DNA of 64,000 bases from Acorus gramineus (Eukaryota > Streptophyta > Magnoliopsida > Acorales > Acoraceae). Made by a program: the position numbers and the translations under genes. Numbering within the stretch: the first letter of the stretch is position 1; the number at the start of each line of letters is the position of its first letter. Under the pieces are notes generated by a model. It saw only the letters and a program-made list of their open reading frames with translations, searched no databases and had not been told where the DNA came from. This document shows, one piece after another, positions 59,389 to 64,000 of this stretch. The stretch spans positions 11,217,272-11,281,271 of the forward strand of contig CM060854.1 in NCBI GenBank assembly GCA_030737835.1. The letters are read 5' to 3'.

Positions 59389-61205
59389 ATTTTTTCACTA
59401 TATAGATAAACAAATAAGGAGACTCATGAATATTTAAGGGATAAAAAAAAATACAACAATATTCAGAATAGTAGTATCAAGTGATAGGTAATATAAAGAA
59501 GCCAACTTATTTAAAGGTTTCTTTATTTGATCCTTCTGCATGTTACTTGGTCATTGCTGCTTTTTTGGAGGTTGGTTAGGCTCCAGGTGAAGTTTTTTAG
59601 AGAGCAAGGATTCAATTTGCCTTTGCACATATCACAATCTTCTTGAGCAAAAAGACACGGATGGGAATTTTGCTTAGCAAATATGGGTGCAAGAGAATTC
59701 ATATTTAATGTTCCAAAAGCTTATCTAAGCTTATTTTATTTACTAAAGTAGTTAGCATTTCTTGTCTATAAGGTGTCTCTTTCTTTATTTGTTGAGAGGA
59801 GGTGAAGTGGGGAGTGGCCAAATATGGGGTCCAGTGATGAATTAATCCCATCCCCAAGTATTCATCTTAAATTGGAAGACATTCTGTTCTATGATAGGCT
59901 CACTCAGACAAAAAGAGATCATTATGAAGAATCTTATACCTGAAATAAAGACTTGTTTCCCTATTAATGAATCCTGGGAGCTAGTATACCTTACTCTTCA
60001 AAAAAAAAAAAAATCAAGAATCTTATACCAACAAAATCTCACTCCATATAACATCAAGTTCAGGAAGATACATTTTGGAGAATTAACAAAAATTTCCTCA
60101 ACTAAGAATAAGTTAACAACAAAAAAACCTGCACTCATGTCACTTCATACAAAACATCTGTAAATGCTCACAAGTTACAAATTCAGACAGTTAACTATTA
60201 AAAAAGATTCATGTTTCAGCTTGGTTGATCAGAGCTTTGAATTGTAAAGCTCATTTAGATGTGTTTATGGTGGTGTCAAAGCTATCTTGTGAGTTGGATT
60301 TGTAACATCTATTGCCTTGTTCTGGTTTTTTAAAGGAGATTCCAGTTGTGCCTTATTTTGCTCTAGCCTCTTTTTTGTTTGTGTGCTTGGCAAAGAAAAT
60401 ACAATGCATTGATTCTAATACATCATTTTCTATGAATCTAAATGAAACAGTGAAAATACATGACTATAAAACCTCTAAATAGACTCAAAAATCAGTTTCA
60501 AATGCACCTTTGATATCAGGTGTAGAAATATCGGTAGAAATATTTTTCAACAACATGTCTTTGAAGGTGAAGATCGGGCAAATCAAAAACCAAGAGAAGG
60601 GAGAGAGAGAGACGATCACCTTTGGGGAATCAAAGTTAGACGGCGGTGGATCGGAGACGATCGAAGTTGGACGGAGATGGTGATCGAAGTCGGATTGCGA
60701 CGGCGGCTTGACCGAAATGGCCATCGACAACGATTTGATCGCAGATCGGATCGAAGATCAGAGATGGTGACAACGGCGATCGAAGATCGGCTTGATTGAA
60801 TCAGCCGACAACGGCGGTTGAAGATCAGAGACTGCGACAACGACGATCGAAGATCAGAGACAATTTGATCGCAGACACTCGACAATTGTTTCAAAGAAGT
60901 TAGGTTTTTTTTTAATATATATTTAGAAAGATCGGACGGCTGTGATTAAAAGTGAAACAATGAACGGTTATATCTAAATTTGGTATTTGCGACGGCTTAT
61001 CTTCCATCGTAAATAGTGTCTTATTTGAGACGGTAGGATATTGCCGCCACAAATACATATTTTAACAGTTTATTTCAGCTGTCGCAAATGTCGAGAAGTG
61101 TTTGTGACCCAAAAAAAATAGCCGTAAAAAATATGGGCATTTGCGACGGTTTTGGCCATCCGTCGCAAAACAGCGTTGCAAAAAATGGTTTTTCTTATAG
61201 TGATA

Positions 61206-61408
61206 TAACGGTACGTATTTTAATAACATTCAATGTGGAATGCATGCAAATATGTCTTGAACAAGACATTGTTATGGAAATATATATGCTCGATCATAAC
61301 AGTCTTTCCAATACATAAAAATAAAAATAGAAACAAAAACAAAAACAAAATCAGCATGGTTGTGGAACATGAGATATATATATGGACAAATTAAAGCATG
61401 GAAACCCT
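61206..61408. other. Short spacer between CACTA element and F-box pseudogene
   Basis: Probably the former 3' flank of the F-box gene; no feature seen. Confidence 0.5.
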
Positions 61409-62475
61409 TCAAGGAAGATTAGGCATACACCACGACACAGGTGGTGGAAACAGACACTGCTGGTTGTGGAAGTATCGTTCTATGCTCCCATCCTCCTTGT
61501 TGAACACCCCGATGTCGAGTACGCCGTGCTGATCAACAAAGATTTTCTCCTCGTTGTCGTCCGCGAAATAGATGCAATTTCTCTTGAGCCCGCTCACACC
61601 TTCAACGGGTAGACACAAGGAATGGTTATCACCCAAGAAGAGCGTGCAATCACCAACGCTTTTGACCTGCACCCAATTGCCTCCATCCATTAATTTGAAA
61701 AACTTCAAAATCCACAGTTCGACAATGCTGGAGTGCCCTGTACACGCGCAAGAGGCTGCCCATGGACACTACCAGATAACAGTTATTATCTTGCCATCCC
61801 CTCATCAAATATGTCCCCACAATTCTTGGACTAGGAGGAGAGCCGCCGCCTTTTTGAACATATGAGCAGATGTCATAGGCCATGACATGATCGACACCGC
61901 CAATAACATAGAGCCACCACCCCTCATGGGATGTTATTGGGATAGGGATCACGTTGGGGTGCGATGTAATGGACGGGAGGGCGATCTCCGCGCCAGAGAT
62001 GGGATCATGCTCATCTCGCAGAGCTCGTTCACCATGAAGAGCCACCCGTCAGGACGACCTGAAGCAGCGCGACGAAGAGTGATGCGCGGGAAGACTATGC
62101 GCGGGAAGGCGGATGTTGAAAGTCTTCCTGCCGTCGGATAAGCTGAGGATGGTGCGGTCCTTGCCACGGAGACGATGAGGTAGCACCGGTAGAATCAGCC
62201 ATGGAATTTGTAGAGCAGCACTGATCTTCTTCTTCTTCTTAGGGGAAGAGAAGAAGAAGGTTGTTGTTGTTGCTGTCGTCGTCGTCGTTGTCATCGGTGA
62301 TTGATTTGTGCCAAGACACGCAGACGGTGTTGAAGCGGATGAATTCTATGAAGGTGAGACGCCTTGAGATGAGGTAGAGGAGGTCTCCTGGAAGGGATGA
62401 CCAATCCACCATCACCGCATGATCATGATCATGGTCTTCTTCCTCCGATCCCTTCAGCATGGTTGATCTATCCAT
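61409..62475 (-). pseudogene. F-box/DUF295 (KIB-type) protein, frameshifted
   Basis: The minus strand starts at 62,475 (MDRSTMLKGSEEED). An F-box follows: DWSSLPGDLLYLISRRLTFIEFIRFNTVCVSWHKSI. The frame then shifts near 62,270, in the AAC repeat; IPWLILP and TILSLSDGRKTFNIRLP come next. It shifts again near 62,060 (GRPDGWLFMVNELCEMS) and again near 62,000 (IALPSI...HVMAYDICSY.., FEVFQINGW). A last shift near 61,700 leads to VQVKSVGDCTLFLGDNHSLCLPVEGV, CIYFADD and the end WCMPNLP at 61,409. This is the DUF295 beta-propeller order of plant F-box proteins that act in SCF ubiquitin ligases. Such genes are normally intronless, and four frame changes without splice sites mark a pseudogene, unless the assembly has indel errors. 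Confidence 0.88.
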
Positions 62476-62606
62476 TTGAATCTCGATTCACACACACACA
62501 CACATATAATTGCATGATAATATTCAACACATATATCTTGATAAGGGAGGTGTACTGTATCTCGCATGGATCGCACCGACTGCAATATATGTATATATTA
62601 CTTATT
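62476..62606. other. Upstream region of the F-box pseudogene
   Basis: It contains a (CA)n run at about 62,488-62,502. No certain promoter element. Confidence 0.4.
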
Positions 62607-63310
62607 TATTAAAAGAATTCTGATCCAGTATTTTTATTTATCTTTTTATCCTTTAAACAGTTGATTAATTATTAATATATCTATTTATTTAAATTTTAAA
62701 ATATATAATATAAATATATCTTTTTCTTACTTATTAAAAGGATTTTGACCCAGTATTTTCATTTTCTTTTTTATCCATTAAACAATTGATTAATTACTAA
62801 TATTCTATTACTTACTTATTAAAAGGATTTTGATCTAGTATTTTTTTTATCCTTTAAACCGTTGATTAATTTCTAATATATCTATTTATTTAAATTTTAA
62901 AATATATAATTAATTAATACATGATAGATATACATGGATTATAAGTATTTTCATTTCCTTTTTTTATCTTTTAAACAGTTGATTAAATACTAATATATCT
63001 ATTTCATACTTATTAAAAGGATTATGTGATCTTATATTTTCATTTCCCTTTTTATGCTTTAGTCATTGTTTAATTATAAATAGTAATAGATTTACTAAAA
63101 TTTTAAAATTATTTAATGATACAATCTGATAATAGGATTCTATTATTTATCTATTAATTATTTATTAAAAGTATTCTGATGCAATATTTTCATTTTATTT
63201 TTTATCTTTTAAACGATTGAAGATATTAATTTGATCTAATAAGATTCATATCTCATTTTCTTTTTTATTCTTTAAACAATTGATTAATTACTTATATAAT
63301 ATTTATTTAA
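62607..63310. repeat. Degenerate AT-rich tandem array
   Basis: A block TTATTAAAAGGATTTTGATC, then TATTTTCATTT, TTTATCCTTTAAACAGTTG and ATTAATTACTAATATA recurs at least five to six times (TTAAAAG anchors near 62,608, 62,733, 62,818, 63,012 and 63,164). Spacing varies from about 85 to 195 bp because units gain or lose an ATTTAAATTTTAAAATATATA segment. It looks like an old satellite-like array. Confidence 0.8.
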
Positions 63311-64000
63311 AATTTAAACCATGTGGCCTATTTTGACTTGAAAGAATCACTTTTGAAATGAAGATATGCTGGATGGTAGTTATGGATCACAAGATTTGAG
63401 GAAATTTAATCACATCAAAAGACCAAATAAATCTTAAGTTCAATTCAAGATATGTATGTTTTCTAAAATGTTTTTTTTCCTTCTATTTGCTCCTCAGTTA
63501 CATCCCAAAGAGTGTGTGAGGGTTGAAAAGGAGGGATTCATTTTTTTTTAATTTTAGAAAATGACATTTGAGGTTAGGGATTTAAAATGAAATATAAAAA
63601 ATGGAGGGACTAATAATGAAATAACTTATTTTTCAGTGACTTAAAAATAAAAAAAAAAACCAATATTATTCATATGTAGAATCCTTTCAACCTTTTTTTA
63701 TTTTCTATTTATTTCTCATCAACTAGAAATCATATATCCTATATATAAAAACAAAAATTATATTATCATAAGGAGGACCTCCAAATCCTAGAAAAATTAT
63801 ATCATATCAAACTTTTAATATTTTTTTCAAACTTTGGCATATCCTCCCATTATTTTGTTTAGTTTATAATTTTTATTAATTGCAAATGTATTAATGTAAA
63901 ATAATTTATTTTCTTAATTTTTTAAAATTTTATCCGTATCTTTGTTTTGTCTTTTGGTTTTTTTTGTTATTCATAATCCCTATTTTATAGTGACATTTGT
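63311..64000. other. AT-rich spacer to window end
   Basis: No gene, transposon end or repeat recognised. Confidence 0.5.

Larger units (their letters stand above)
55639..61202 (-). mobile_element. CACTA (En/Spm-type) transposon
   Basis: It begins CACTACAAGAAAAA and ends TTTTTCTTATAGTG, with the 3-bp repeat ATA on both sides (55,636-55,638 and 61,203-61,205). Both ends carry clustered, bidirectional subterminal motifs of the TTTGCGACGGT/ACCGTCGCAAA type (55,660-55,970 and 60,985-61,185), the usual binding sites for the element's own protein. Total length is 5.6 kb. The only recognisable transposase gene is a broken TNP2 on the minus strand. The 59,390-60,980 part lies upstream of it and has no clear coding exon; 60,600-60,890 contains repeated GATCGAAGATCAGAGA words. 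It is non-autonomous but its ends look mobilisable in trans. Confidence 0.95.

Overview
This is a 64 kb piece of a flowering-plant nuclear genome. The evidence is spliced GT-AG genes, a chloroplast-targeted chaperonin, plant-specific families (FEY-type dehydrogenase, F-box/DUF295, FAF-like), Ty1/copia and CACTA transposons, and an AT-rich, repeat-dominated background. I cannot name the species. I see no rRNA, tRNA or CRISPR.

Layout. (1) 1-18.9 kb is gene-free repeat country: two copies of a GC-rich repeat, gypsy-type LTR pieces, MITE-like foldbacks and copia remnants. A copia gag relic here forms an inverted repeat whose left arm was hit by a hAT MITE (8-bp TSD), which was itself hit by a 2.4-kb solo-type LTR (5-bp TSD). 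(2) 18.9-25.4 kb is a complete but dead copia element on the minus strand, with ~1-kb LTRs and TSD ACTTA. (3) 27.1-34.1 kb is an apparently intact 12-coding-exon gene for the chloroplast chaperonin 60 beta subunit (609 aa). (4) 35.1-41.4 kb is a 9-exon short-chain dehydrogenase of the FOREVER YOUNG (FEY) type (369 aa) with two MITEs in its introns. (5) 41.7-42.8 kb is an inverted, broken copy of the 3' half of a small FAF-like gene that lies intact at 54.05-54.38 kb. (6) 44.1-53.2 kb is nested LTR elements: a short-LTR copia (47,044-52,478) inserted into the gag region of an older copia truncated at its reverse-transcriptase end. (7) 54.9-55.3 kb holds a LINE relic. (8) 55,639-61,202 is a CACTA element with intact ends, 3-bp TSD, a nonsense-mutated and truncated TNP2, and a possible captured host exon. 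(9) 61.4-62.5 kb is a frameshifted F-box/DUF295 pseudogene, followed by a degenerate AT-rich tandem array.

The two intact housekeeping-type genes (CPN60B and FEY) are neighbours on the plus strand about 1.2 kb apart, but nothing suggests they are functionally linked. The most interesting relationship is between FEY and the FAF-like gene. Readthrough of FEY would transcribe sequence antisense to the FAF-like mRNA 12 kb away. Exon boundaries, TSDs and terminal repeats were read directly from the sequence; family names rest on remembered family motifs, not on a search.
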